A stretch of 64,000 bases of DNA from Nectonema munidae (taxonomy: Eukaryota > Nematomorpha > Nectonematoida > Nectonematidae), in NCBI GenBank assembly GCA_030549495.1, contig JAUIRK010000054.1, positions 248,001 through 312,000 on the forward strand. The letters run 5' to 3'. Position numbers and translations under genes: made by a program. Within the stretch, counting starts at the first letter, position 1. Every line of letters starts with the position of its first letter. Positions 25,401 through 40,400 of this stretch are shown piece by piece. The notes beneath the pieces were generated by a model. It searched no databases and was not told where the DNA came from. It saw nothing but the letters and a program-made list of their open reading frames with translations.

Positions 25401-28400
25401 ATAAAAAAGAGTTAGTTAGATCAGCATTTCTCAACGGGGCTATATGCCCGCGGGGGGGGGGGGCGAAAAGATTCCAGAGGCCCACAGAAGGTTAAGCGGG
25501 GGTCACAGAAATCTTTAAAACTAGTTTATTGGATGAATTTAAGAAGATATGCATTATATTATTGGTTATTTCTGCTAGTTATTGTTTTACATATATAGTA
25601 TGGTTAGAATAACGACGAAACAAGCTATGAATAGTGTTGAAACATAAGATGTTTGGATATCGAAGGATATAGTGTTATACTACCAAAAAGAGTCGTGATT
25701 GATCATATTTTGACCTACAATTTTATATCATTCAACATGCATAACTAAAAATTCATCAAAGTATTGAATTTTGTATGTTTGACTTGAAATATGAGCGAAT
25801 AAATAATATTCTATCTCCATCATACAAATAAAACGCATTCACACATGATACGTATAAACGGGTCAGACTAAACACCCCAAAATACGCCAAATAATTCAAA
25901 AGCACTACAAAAAAGAGGGTTAGATAAAAACCCCGAAACACTCAGAAATAACAGGAAGCACCCCAAAACACTTCAAAATACGCCAAAACATCGCAAAACG
26001 TGCCAAATAGGTTTAGAGCACTACAAAAAAGGGTTAGACTAAAAATCCCCAAACACCCAGAAATAACCGAAAGCACCTCAAAACACGGATATAATTCTAA
26101 GGCACTACAAAAAAGATCTTAACAATTCCTCAAAACACCCCAAGCATCCCAAAACATTACAAAAATCGCTAATCACATCAAAAAACGACAAATATTTCTA
26201 AAACACTACAAAAAATATCCTAAAAACTCCTTAAACTTTAGAATTTTTTTGGGGTTTTTAGTCTAACCATCTTTTTTATAATGCTTTAAAATTATTTGTC
26301 GTATTTTGGGATGTTTAGTCTGACCGCGTATAAACGGTTCTATGAGAAGGATGATATGTGGTGAAGAATGATACAATTTTTAAATTTTAACGCTTTTCTG
26401 CGTATATCACAGAATTTATAGCTGGAAATGGAAAAAATTTTCGTCGATGTTTGAAAAATTCATTCAATCAATCATCGTCCTAATTTATATTTCCCAATCT
26501 AAATTATAATTATTTGCTTTGTTTTAATCATTTTTTAAATTCACACTTATCCTATTTCTTGCTAGGATTTTCTGCGTCATTCTTTCACTAACTATAAGAG
26601 TAACGTTTTGTTTTAATAATTTATCTGTGTTGTCGTCAGACGTAAGCTAAGCTACTCCACAACGCATGTAAATCATTTTTTTCAATTGACCGTGCAACTT
26701 TTCAAAAGTAAACATGCTCTAATTTTGATTTAAATTTTCCAACTTTATTGATCCACGTAGTTCTTCTACTTGTGGTGGGGTCCATAAACAATATCACAGC
26801 TTCCTAGTCTGCAAGCTTCATATTTATTTTTTTCTTCTGAATTAAATTTTATTTTTGAAATCAAGCAATAAATTTAATTAAAAAAATAATAAATAATAAT
26901 TTTGATAAATTATATAAGCATTTGGCCTAGTATGATTGACAATAGAAATATAAGATATATATAAATCCTGGTACCAATGGAAAAGGGCATTCGTGGCGGA
27001 ATTGCTAATACTTCCAGATTTTCTTTTTCACCACGATGTACACATATAATGCAGGCAAGTCGTCAGACTTTCAAAAACGCGTTCAAAATAAACTCCATAA
27101 CGGGGACTGGCTAATAGAAAGTAAATACATTTATATAACTCAAGGGACTTCCAGGAAAGCGAACTAAATCTGAATGTGGGGGCCAAATATGCCCTTTACA
27201 CCGTCAACCACGAAAAATGTACATACAATTTGACAATTTTGTTTTCTTTTATTATTCATAACTTCTATACACAAATCATGTGATGAATAATTTCATCTCC
27301 AAGATGTTACATAACAAATGATCCATTTGGCCAAATGCATGTTTGCAAAAAATTTTGTTCAGTCAAATGACCGGGCATAACTTTGTTACATCAATATTTA
27401 TAAAAACAAAAAAAATTAGTGGGTTTGTTCTTTAAATTGTATGCGCTTCTTTGAAATTTCTTCCATGCTCAATAAATGTCAATGTCATGTTCAGCATAGA
27501 TCTAAGAATAGGGTTTACAATATAGAAAAAGAGTATAACAAGATAGCACGAAGTTTACATCAAGTAGACTTTATATGAGATCGATCGGTGCTCATTTGCA
27601 TGTTTGCGAAATTGATTTTAGCTCGCATAATGTATTATGAAATAATGAATTTTCAGCAAAAGTAAAATGGATTGCAAATAGAAATTTAGAAATGAAAAAT
27701 ACTATAGTCCAAAAATACGTTACTTGCAGTTTCCTCAGAGAAAAACTTTTCTACCAGAGGTGGCTGGAAGGTGATAAATAGCGGAAAAATAATTCTACAT
27801 ATAGACTTCCATAGTGTTCGCTGTTGTGAAGGTAAACGAATTACCTTTTTCAAATAAGAGTTAAATTTGAGAATGTTTATTATTTTCCAAAAATTCATTT
27901 AGGTGGTTAGTGATGCTTTTATCATTTTTCAAAGGCTCAGACAATCTTGTATTAAAGAAATGTTATTTGCTGTGTAGAATACAGGTATGAACATATTTTC
28001 GGTTAAATATTAGCTTAATTGTATAAATCGATAACGAATGTCTATTTTGGGTATCAATAAATCTTTTCATATATTAAGAATGCTTTATAATTATATTACA
28101 ATTTGTTATCTTATATGCAGATGGATATATATATAATTTGTACAATATTAGTTCTATATTTAAGGATCTACAAAATATTTTAAAGAATTTTTACAAAATA
28201 TAGGATGCCGTATATTTGAAAGCGTTTTAAAAGAAAAATACCGAAATATTTTCTCGCTTAAGAGATGTCGAGTTTTGTTCTACTTCAATCCCAGTACTGG
28301 GTTCATTATTTGATTCAGTGAAAAGGAAATGTGAAGTATTGAGTATCTAAATTAAAAAGGAAGAAAATGAACAGAATAAAGAATATAACTCAATCAAATA

Positions 28401-31400
28401 GAATAAAATGACATTTTTAAAGAAAATTATTGTGGCTTCTTCGTCATAGGAAGAAGGGTAGAATGCGCCAAGTCTTTGATCCGATTGAATAAAATCTTTT
28501 GAATTTTTTTAGTTTAAACCAATCAAATTAAGCGAAAATCAAAAAAAATTATTTTGAACATGTGATTATTAGGCAAATTTTACGAACACATGTAATTTTT
28601 GGCATACGCCCAAAGGATATCCACTTCATTAAATCATAGAAACACAACATAAGGATAATCACAATGATAAAATGAGATTTATCACAAAAACCAAATATAA
28701 AATACACGGATAAAGAAGTTCAATTCAAACAAATTTCAAATAATAGTAAACTTGATTAAAAGAAGTTTATAAAAGTTAAAAAAAACAAATTATGAGTTAG
28801 TAAGAATGTAATTTAATATTTTAAATTGGCAAAACCTAATCCAATAATATTCGTGAGAGCTATGAAGTGTGAAATATTACAAGACACAGGAAGTTTAAAA
28901 ATGCAGGAGCTGGCATTCATTTATTGCTGAATATTATATAAACCTCAGAATAGAATATGAACTTCAATTTTCATTTACTTTTCCCAAAGTTTACAAGGGT
29001 TGGTCTCACATGAAAATAAATTTCATTTATTTATTTGTATAAAAATAAGGAAAACTAAAATACACCACCTTAAACGCTGCCTTTGATGGCGTTTCTTTCT
29101 TTTAATATTCGGGCAATTTTTAAAATATTCTTTCTCTAAAATAAAGCTAGTTACATATTTGTTAAAATAGTTTTGGCTCATTTTTTAGATAAGTCCCAGG
29201 GTGTTCAGAGGCGAAAGACTTGGTGCGCTTAGCTAAAAATGTTGCCTCTATTTTGGAGAACTTTTCGCTTTTTGAAAAGGTGAAAAGGATGACGCAGTCA
29301 TTGGCGTTACAGACGAGAGCGTGCATTTTTTCCCTACACACGGAGGCGTGCTTTATCGCTAAAGGAAGAAAATGCGACAAATCCTCCTCATTTCGCGAAA
29401 TCAGTGCATTCTGCCTCTTCAGTTTCTTTAGAGAAGGCTTTGCAAACACTTTCGAAGTTTTCAAGGTGTAGATCTTTTGCAGAAATCCTGAAAAATTCAA
29501 AATAGTTTATAATCAAACTAAGACAGGTGTTACTACATTTCGTCATCACTTATTTAATCAATCAATCACACGACACCCAATCACGCGCCTTTTGATCACT
29601 ATTCACTAGTACAATACATCATTGGACAGTCAATCACTTGGAGAGTTAACCATTACAACAATCATTATCACCTAATACATTTTCAATGTCGAGTGATCAA
29701 TTGTCACATATAACGAATTTCTAAAATTAGATCTAACGATCTGGAATTCGGATGTCGCGAAATACTTTTTATCTTAGTATTCCTTTATCATTGGAAAAGG
29801 TTTATAACCTTTTGGGGTGGTGAATTAAGTGGAATGGCGTAAGAGCGAGCTTGGGGTTACCCATGCTAAGTTAGGGGAAGTAAGATGTCCATCACGGCGA
29901 CTTCAAAAATATAATTAACCTGGGAGTATTTAGATATCAAAAAGGGTAAGGAATTTAATAGACTTAAACTTTAACTGCAGAATTTTTATCATTATTTGTT
30001 ATTCTCGAATAACTATGCATATCTAGATAAACTAGAATACCTAAAAGCCAGTGCAAATAATTTCAAGTGAAGGGTAATTTAAATAAAATATGTAGACTTT
30101 AAACGCCAATGAAAAATGAAAAATGAATATTCAAAAACAAAAAAAGGAAAGTAAAAGTAAAGATTTCGACATTTTAAGGAGCTTTATTGCAAAACCGTAT
30201 AAATTTCGGTAGTCTTAAAATCTCATTCTTCAGTCTCCCAAAATGAAGAAAGTGGTTTTACAAAATATATAACCTTTCGTAAAAAAGCTCATAACAGTTC
30301 CAAAAGGTTCCCCTTCACTATTCCTATATAATAGATTACATCAATATAAAGGGATAACTTTAGGTGTAATGTTTTGCCTTCGAAGCTGAAGATGTGGATA
30401 AAAGATCTTAATACGTGGGAATGAATGGGATAAAGAAATGGTGCTGAAGGACCGTCAAAAGGTTGGTAAATCATTGTAAATCTTCACAATATGAATTTCA
30501 TATACTGGTTATGTACCAAACAATAATACAACAAATTTAAAACTTTAGAAAAAAATTGACAAAGTTGGAGCCGGAGCTAGACACTGAAATATAGGATTTT
30601 ATTCTGGATGCGAAAAACTGTAAAAATTACTAATTCTTTTTTATCTTGCCTTTTGACCTTATCAGCAACACCAGCATAACACTCGTTTCCGAAGAAATCA
30701 AAATAGTAGTAGACATTTTAAAATGATAAAATATAGATAGAATTCAAATTGAAAAGAAAGCATAGTCTTCAAACGAGGTAGCCCTCAAAGTGTTAAATAA
30801 GTATTTAAAGTAAATATCAGTAGCTCTTTTGAAATCCTTGATTACAATAACTACCTTATTGCTTGATTTCTAGCTATTTTTTGTAATCGTATTATGTGCT
30901 TCTATAAAATTTTGTCACTATAATTTTATCCTTCTGTAGATATGCACATAATATTCGTGTATAATCATATTTCCTTGTTTTATTTGTATTTATTTTAAAA
31001 GAAATATCTCTATCTTGTTAACTCCGCCAACGAGTAAGTAAAAATTCCTGTTTTTTTATCTCGCCTTTTAACACAAGCACCAGTTTTGGAAAAAATTAAA
31101 ATCCAATTGAAAGAAGGGATATTAGTTTTAAAAATTTTAGGGCTCAAAGCATTACTGGGATGTATGGCTCCTGATTCTCATTAATATCCGGCTGGAACTC
31201 ACTAACAAAAAGTGGCAGATTACAAGGTTCACGAATTTCAATATCTTGTGTTGATTCAAAGGAAGAAGAACAACTGGACAGAAGCTTAACTCCACCATAT
31301 GTGTTGTCATCAAAAGGTGATAAAATGTGATTTTCAATACAAGATCGCAAGATATGTATAAGAGTTTAAGTGTTATTAAAGAAAAACATATTTATATTTG

Positions 31401-34400
31401 TTTATTTTATATTTTCAAGTTTTTTAATACATTCTTAAAAAACTAATTTAACTTAAACTTGATAAATGAAAACGAAGAAAAGTTAAAAATACCAGCGGTA
31501 GCGTCCCAAAATTTAACACTGCCATCATGATGCCTGTAAAAATAATGATCAATAGATGTAAAATCAAACACGCGATTCAATGTTTTTACACTAATTCACC
31601 AAAAAACGGATCTTATCTCGAAAAGATCCTTTAAAATACCTCTTTATGAAGAAGACGAATATTCTGTTTCATTGGTTATTATTAGATCACATGTCTCTTA
31701 AATTTCAGAAATCATAATTTGTTAAACTAAGTAAAAAATTTAGTAGAGAGAGGATCTACAGATTTAGAATTGTGTGTCTAAACTAATATATACAGCAATG
31801 GAACTTTTTTTATTTATTATATGACAGTAAAAGTAACATATTAAAATGTCAGTAACTTTAAATTAGACATTTTTTTGCTTGTTTCCACCCTGCGTTATAA
31901 AAGCTACATAAAAACAACTTACTTTCAAAATAAGTAGAACATTTAAGCTTTTTGACAACAAAATTTAATATTTTGAATGAAGTACGAAATATAATTGATC
32001 GATTAAGATATAAAAGTTGATTAAAAAAAAGGAAATATTCTTACCCAGTAATGATTACTTCGGAGTAACTATATGGAGTTCCTCCTTGACTTCCGCCATC
32101 AATTGGCCAGGGCTGAAAAGAAAAAAATTAAAAAAAATAAATTAAATAAAAAGGGGAAAAAAAAGAAACAAACCTTATGACTAAACCGCGCTACTTTTTT
32201 CCGTAATAATGAATTTATGGAGAAGAGACTAGGAATAAAATCTGAAGGAGTATCAACAATGTAGTTGATGTATGATAGTGGGGATTCATGCAATTCAAAA
32301 GACAACACAGACTCAAAACAAGGAAAACTACAAATAAAAAAGCAATCACTATATTTGCTAATTTGGAAAAAAAATGTATAAATTATATAAACATCATCTA
32401 TAACTTATTTTTTGTTTTTTTCTCAAAAATACCTCTACTTTTTTTGGGAAATCTATTTTTAATATGAAATTTAACATCAAAGTGTTTTCATAAAATGTAT
32501 GTACATTGTTCAAGTAAATTTGTAAATATCTTTTGTACTATTTTCTGATTGTGTTTTTATCAGTCAGTAGCAGGGTTTGGTCAGATATTACAACTTTGAT
32601 TCTGATTTTGATTCTCAATATACGATTCGAATTCTGATTCTGAATAGCAATTCTGAAAACATGTTTGTAAATATTTAGATAAGTTTAGCTCTCTTGAAAG
32701 ATGAATTGCTTTATTTTCCAGCAGTTTTTTGAATGACCATCTGTGCTGATGCATGATTCAATGGGATATATAGTCGTCCATCATAGCTGTCAAACACTAA
32801 TGGATAGGTAAATTACTTTTGACTGTAGGAATGAAAAATCCTTCTCCACAAGTGGCTTTTACTCTGTATGCGGATTGTCATCCAATTGTGTTGCCTCGAT
32901 AGGGAAGGTAATGCGGAGCTTAATTCATAGTTTCTCAAGAAACACTGCTCGTTCTCCTGATGTATACCAGTGACGCTTCCAGCGCTACAATTACTGAGAG
33001 AATTTATTCAGTAGTTTTCATCTGCCAATCTTATTAATATTCCTTTATATGATTGGTTAAAATTATAGATTTCTGACACAAATAATTTTAATGAATATTC
33101 ATCATTGATCAAATTCTAAATATGGGATGAGAAAAATGTTCTCGGAAATTGTTTCAAGTAGAAAAACGTATGCAATAAACTAATTTACTTCTTTTATTAT
33201 TTAATTGACAGCAAAGTATTTGCTAAATTGTTGATTTCGGAAGTGCATCGATAAGTTTCATGTCCATAGTGTTGTGTGTCTATAAGCGTTAAATTAAGGA
33301 TAAAAAATGCGGCCAGTTATGCTAACTATGTCATTTTACTTCAGACAATTTGCGTTTATTAAAAGGGAATTTGAAACACAAAGTAGTTAAATCAAAAACA
33401 AGAAATTAGGAAAAGTGGATAAAACATGAAATGGATTTAGAGTTGATCATTCAAAAGAAACATATTATGCAGGGCCATAATATTATATATATGTGATTTC
33501 AAAAATATCACATACCTCGTAAAAATCCTCATTGGAACATATTTACCATGGTGCGAAATTTTGGATATTTAGCTAAGTCCTAACACTTATTCCAGTGATA
33601 AGAACACTAATAAATCAGTAAAGTAGTATTACTAATCTTTTAAAAAAGAATACTTCGGCGATGTGGGCTATTTTTAATTTAAGTCAAGCAAAAAGCGGAA
33701 GAAAAGGTTTTTTTGGAGAAGATGAAAGGATATTTGAAATAATGATACAATTTATTACTTTTTTTTTCCACAGTGAACTACTTTTTAGTTTTAACGAATT
33801 TCACGTTACCAATTTTTGTGGGGTATATATTATCGGTGGTCGTCAATTTTCTTTTAATGGGGTTGAGGATTATAAACACTTGTGAATTTAATTTACTGAA
33901 ATGGTTGATGATGATCATGCTAAAGAAAAACTTAATATAATGAACCTTATTATTTCCCAATATAGGTAAATATAAGCCTACTTATATAATAAACTTACAT
34001 TTATTTTACAGTAAAAGAAAGATGAAGAGTATAAAGAATGGTGATGATGGAAATAAATCTACTTTCTATTGAAATTATGAAAAACTTTCATATTTTCATT
34101 TGTGCAACAAAAATGTTTTGACATCTGTGTCAGGGACAAGAAATTCTAGCCAAATGATTAAAAATGCTGCGCAAAACAAATGAATCAGTAGATTAAAATT
34201 TTAGTTACCCAGGTGTAAGTAAATCTATGATAATGAAATCGTTTTGCAGTAAGACAATCAGAGCAGAAGGTTCTTGCTTCTCTAAATTAAATAAATGATG
34301 TAGAATGAAAGGTATGACTTTGAAGCAAAATAAAACCAGCAGTCCATGGCGATTCACAAATTGGACAGAAGTCTATGATTTCTTTGTCCAACTCAAGCAC

Positions 34401-37400
34401 TGTCAGGGACTTTTCAAACAACGTTATAGAAACAGGAGAGCTCTTAGTGTTGTGTTGCAGCATTGCGAGCCCACCAGAAAAGATGAAAAAATTTTCACTA
34501 TCAAAGAGAAGAAAAAAAAAGTGATACTAAAACAAAATACTTTTTTCATCTCAGTCAACGTTAGCAACTAACTCAAATCACAGCTAATGACAAAAGTAGA
34601 GAAAAGTCAATAAAAAAATTATCTTCTGAAAACACAAAAAAGATTTATCTTCCGATCGGGAATCGATTTTGACTTTTATTCTCTCTTTGATAAGTTTTTT
34701 AGATCAATAAAGTCAAAAAATATTTTAAGTCATTCGAAAGTAAAATAATCCATTTCATAATAAAGGTGCACAAATCAAAAAATAGAGTCTAAAATTATTC
34801 TCAAACAACAAATTTTTCTCCCAAAAATATTAAAAATTTTGTCAAATATTAATCTGTCAAATAAAAGCTTTTTTATAATTGCTTTACTTTACTTTTTCAA
34901 TAAATTCGTTTTCTTTTTAAAACTAAAAAATTGTAACTATATAATAAAGATAGAAATTAACTTTTTTTGAAAAACATATTAAGAAAGCAAAAACTATAAT
35001 TTTGTGTAATAGATGATGGTTTGTGTTTAAATCCACTAATTACGCAAGAGTTATTACAATCTTTTCACCAAAAAGATTATTGTAAAGCCAGATTAAGGTC
35101 AGAAAGGGAATTCTATGAATGGAGCATTGAACAAATTTTTAATAAAGAAGACGATATAGAAAATGATGGTGGATGGAAATATAGAAGAGTACAAAATGAA
35201 ACAACTTACTTATTTTTGGTAACACACCATTCCACTTTGTTAATGGCAGAATAGTGTTCTTCTTCAGATGCTGATGTAACAGGAATGGACTTGTCTGAAA
35301 TTTATTTATACAGTTAATTCACTTATTTATTAATACAAATTCAACGTGTGTGCCTCGATTTAAAAAAAACGATCACTGTAATCTGTAAAAAAAATGAGAA
35401 AATTATTTTTCTGAAAATGATCTAATCTAATATGCACATGCGTGTAAATGCTGACACGCTTGTCAAAGGTTCTCCCGATGCCTATAAAATATAGATTAAT
35501 TTCTTCCTCTATTATTTAGTTAGGTGTTATATCATAACCTAATAAAATATACTCCCTATTATTATTATTATTATTAGTATCTGTTGCGCGCACATCCTCA
35601 AATTTGGGAAGGTGCAAAACTGATTTTAATGGGGCCGGAATATAAGAAAGTGTATACATTTATATATTCCAAAGGAGTTCCAGATTGGCAAAATAAATCA
35701 CAGGGCCTAGCTCCCTTGCCCCATTATCGACGGGCTTGGTTACAGTAATTAATAGGGATAAACTTGAAATTATAGAGTTCTTATACAGTTATGTGATATA
35801 AAAAATATTTGACACACTCAAAAATCGATGGGCTCTTATTCAAATGACTGGCTACACTACTGCCTCTGATCAAATATAGCTCAAATGTGCATTGCTATAA
35901 CAAAGAAGTGGACGTTAATTAAAAAAATTGATTTTAAATATTCATTCTAAGACTTAACCTTAGAACAAGAAAAGTAATAACGAAAACCTACTCAGAAGAC
36001 AAACAAGTCTAATAAATACTATAAAAAACTATATAATTGAGAAAATTGGAAATTATTTTTTCGCCCCACCCCCCTGAAATCATATTGGGTGGCTGTCACC
36101 CCCCCCCCCAGATGTGCGCCCCTAATTTGTTGATAACAATTAAAATTTACAGTACATAATATTTAAGTATAAAAGATATTGATCTTCTTAGCCAAGAAAA
36201 TAAAAATGAAAAAAATACCGTGTGGAAAAAAAACTGTAGTTGCTTTTTGAGGAGCTTTAACACTCCATGTAAGCAAGCTTCCATCACTATGACTTGAGAG
36301 AAAGTACTTGCCTTCAAAATGCCAAGAAGCACACAACAGAGGCTTGGAAAAAATATTGGAAAGTTATTCAACAAAACACAAAAATAGGATCGACAAATCA
36401 AATATTGATCCAAGTGTTAAATATGGTCTATGTATATTTAGGAGCAAAACACAAATGGCATCTTTCCTAGAACCGAATTTTCAAAAGAAAGAATAATAAT
36501 GAGAAGGAAATAAGTCAATAGGAATTCGGAAAATTATGAGAAACAAAATTAAGATATGACAATTTAATTCCAAAATTTAAAAATAATCACTTAGACAGAA
36601 TCGAAGAAAATTCTTTAAGCTAAAAACAACACAATTCTTAGTCCATTAATTTTGTTAATATTAAAAATCAATGAAAAAGGGAATATTATACAGACAACGG
36701 AAACACAGGAACTTTGAATGACCACCATTAGTGCTGGTAATTAACCGTATTTTCGTTACCTGTTAATTTTGGAGAAATTTTGAGTCCATAGGTATACATT
36801 TGATACAAAAATAGTTAAAAATAAAACGCAATTCATTATAACATAAATGCAAGTGCCAACGTGGAAATACCATAATGTAATGCTATTTTTAAAAAAAACG
36901 TGCTATAATTACACAATACATTCATTGTATCACAATAATTTAACACAGTTTAAAAGTATTTATATATGTGAATAATACTTTTGATAAAAAATTATAATAT
37001 TATAAATATATACTTTTAATAGAAAAAATAAATCCATAAGATGCTTTCATTAATGTTATAAGTATACACTTGGCATGCAGACCATGTTTTGACTTCAAGG
37101 TTGCTCACAAAGCTTTTATGTTAAGAGCTTTTATGTATCAAGGGAAACTTTTACTTTACCTTGCAATATTTTGCTACTAGCGATCTCGTACTAGGATTGT
37201 AAGTTTCCCATTGAATCCTTCATCTCGTTCCTGTCAAAGCTAAATTGTCTAAAGCAATGACTTATCCAGTGCAATCAGTTTTTGTTTAGGAGTTACTTAG
37301 GTGTTATTCAAAGTATTAATATTTTTTAAAGAAGATAATTCAAGAAAGCCGCGGATTTCTCTATCCATTATATCATCACTTGTTCTCCAAGACACGCCTA

Positions 37401-40400
37401 CTACTAAGGTAATGCAGAGGACATTACGTTATACCACGTATTATCTCTCAATTCCAATACCTTCAAAAGATTTTCTCCTCTCCCTCAAGCTGTAAAGACA
37501 AAAGAAATCGACAAAGATCTATGGAAAGATGTCGGTAACTGCTTGAGTATGAGTATAACTATGAAGACCTCTTTTACTTCTACAATGGGCATGGAGACAG
37601 ATGCCACACTAGCACAAATATGCTTTACCTCTCCAAAAGGACCGTGGGACCAAAGTTGAAACAGAAGCTAAAATACGTATGCAGAATTACTTTAGAGGTT
37701 ACATCTAACACGACGCCAATAGTTTGGTTAACAAGTTAATAAAATCAATATGCACCTCCCGAAAAAAATCCAGCGGATTTCTTCCCAATGATATGGGGTA
37801 GAATGAAAACTAGAGCATATCACCAAAAACGTGTTATTTTGTGTGTTTTCTTTATCATTTCATTGTTTTTGCCATTTGTAATAAATTTTTGTGATATCAG
37901 TATGCAAATACTAGATCTCAAAAATAATAGATAACTGCATTAGGTTTTTCCTCTTTTTAGCTTTCAAAAAGTGAGCGAATTTGTGGATAGAGAGGTTATA
38001 GTAAATGAGAAACAACAATTATACAAAATATAAGTGTCAAGAATATTTCGGGTGGTAGTTCCCTGCACATGTAAATAATATAGCATTTTTAATATTTAGA
38101 CTTCCAAAAAATATTAGTATGGTAAAAATTAACTTGAAAATAAGAAATTTTAGACAAATCGTTTAGCAATGGTCATGAAAGTATTCACACCTCTTATCAA
38201 CGATAACTTTAAATTCTTTCCGAAGGGTCATATAATTCAATCTTCGGTTTTTTCAAATTAACTCACAGCATCCGTACCGGATCATTGAAGCGGGGCTTTC
38301 AAACTTAGGGTAGTACACATACTCCTGGGAATGTCCAAAAGGAAATGTCTCTCGCGCTCTCAAAAAATTGCGTTTTAAACGGCGATGAATATTCTACTTT
38401 AGATATGATTTTATAAAAAAAAATGCATGCTTTTTTTCTTTTATTCAATAATAATTTTCGAATTTAATAAACTTTAAATGCGCTTTTATCAGTTCACTTT
38501 TGCTGTTTTATTGCATTATCAAACAAATTTGCTCTTAAATTTTAAATGGGCTCAGACGTATAAAATTATTTTAAAATTTTGATCATTATTACCAAAATGA
38601 TTTTAGGTTATACAATTCTGAGTTTATCTGTGACTTTAAAAAACTTTGTTCATCAATTCAACGATGCAGTCCTATTATATTTATTATTTTATACTCCCAT
38701 TATATTTTTATTTTTTTTATCACTTAGCTTTAGCATTAGGAACAAAAGCATAAAAAATTCTGTTATGGAGCACATATGTTTAAAGGGGTTGGAAACCGAG
38801 ACACTAGAATAAACACTGCGCATGTTACACCTTTGGTACCAAGAAGAGAAGATAGTCCCCTTTAAATATATAAAATTCCATTAAGCAGACAATTAGTCCT
38901 CAAAATTCTGGTCTTCAAAGGGTTCAACATTGTTTTCCATATTGTGGCAATTAGCCCCCAAAGGGGTAAAATGAGAAATTCTCGTGTTAAATGAATTTCC
39001 GTTGTCATTTTATTTTGATTATTTTCCGCAAATTTTAGATAGTTTTTGCATGAAGATAAAAACTACACACAAAAAAAAATTAGAATCACGAAATAGAAAT
39101 ACGCTGAATGGTGAGGATCATATGAGAGTTGTTCTATCGAGTTTCTTTCTCCATCTATAAAGAAATTGGTTAATTGCCCCCAATGCCAATGATCTCATTG
39201 AAATATTCTTAATTTATCTTAGCTCATTATTTTATAGATTTAATTAATAAAAAAATTTAATAAAATTGTTTCTTATAAAATGAATCCTAGTAGGGGTAAA
39301 ACTGACACAAAACAATAATTTTAGGATTAATCAATAAAAGCGATTTGGAAGGAGTGCCCTAAAGGAACATAATATTAAAAAACTTACAACACTATGGGCA
39401 TATCTAGTTTCAACGACTTTATTCTTCAAATCCCAAATCACACAAATTCCACTGTCAAAAGCGATCAAAAGCTAAAAAAATATAATTTTATTTAATTACT
39501 GCGAATTCAATAACTCATATACTTGCGCTAAAAAATGATTTGCAGATAACAAGGGTTCCTAAGAATAAAACACTGAAGGTATTGAGCTTTCAATTCTAAA
39601 ATCCATTTTCTCGATAAACGATTGCTGTATTTAGCGCGCATAGGCGGTTTTATTTCGTTTGCTATTTAATTGCTTATTTGAGCACAACATTCGCTGCAAA
39701 ATTTAAAATTTTTGATGCGTAGTAAACAACCCCCTCACATGCCAATCTCGTGCCACGTGCCAAAAATTACGATGGCGCTACAGGTTAAAGTTTCAGCGCC
39801 CCCCCCCCCCAAACTACGCTCTTAAATAATATTAAATGATTTATCATCAACCAAATTTAAAAACCATTTTTAAAGAATAAGCTCACAAAAAGAATGGCAG
39901 CTTTCAAATGTGTTGTACTGTGACAAAAGGTACAATTCATTACCATTACAATTGATAGCAAATTTTAAGTTTTTGTTTCATTCGTAAAAATTGAGGTGTA
40001 TTCTATGTATATATTTTTCACATTTGAGCAACTAAACAGGTGTCACCCCAGGGCATATGCCTCGTCTGCCCCCCCCCCCCCTCACACCCCATATGTGATG
40101 GCCCTGTTAGTAAACTAGTTTCACTACTTCGGGTATTTGATAAGCATGTAGTCTAAATGGGACTGTAAACCATTCATGTGCATATGTTTTACCGTATTTA
40201 TGTGTATACTTCTGTTGATATGATGAAATAGAAGATTAGTTTATTAAAAACATTATTCTTAAGATTAAATTTTCTACAATTAAAATTGACTTTATTAACA
40301 CAAATAAAAAAGTGCCTTTTATTGATCTAAAAAACTACAAAATAAAAAGCTAAATAAATAAATTCCAAATTCTTTAAAAATTAATTTTATGACTTTGATT

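Noticed and set aside
29220-29471. Plus-strand open frame over 80 codons
   Set aside because: It is antisense to the tomosyn LKTSKVF exon.
31144-31350. Minus-strand 68-codon open frame as a tomosyn exon
   Set aside because: The exons on both sides (31493-31533 and 29220-29487) join directly in phase and match adjacent blocks of human tomosyn, leaving no place for it.
34305-34571. Plus-strand open frame of 88 codons
   Set aside because: It is antisense to the tomosyn SGGL exon (34337-34497).
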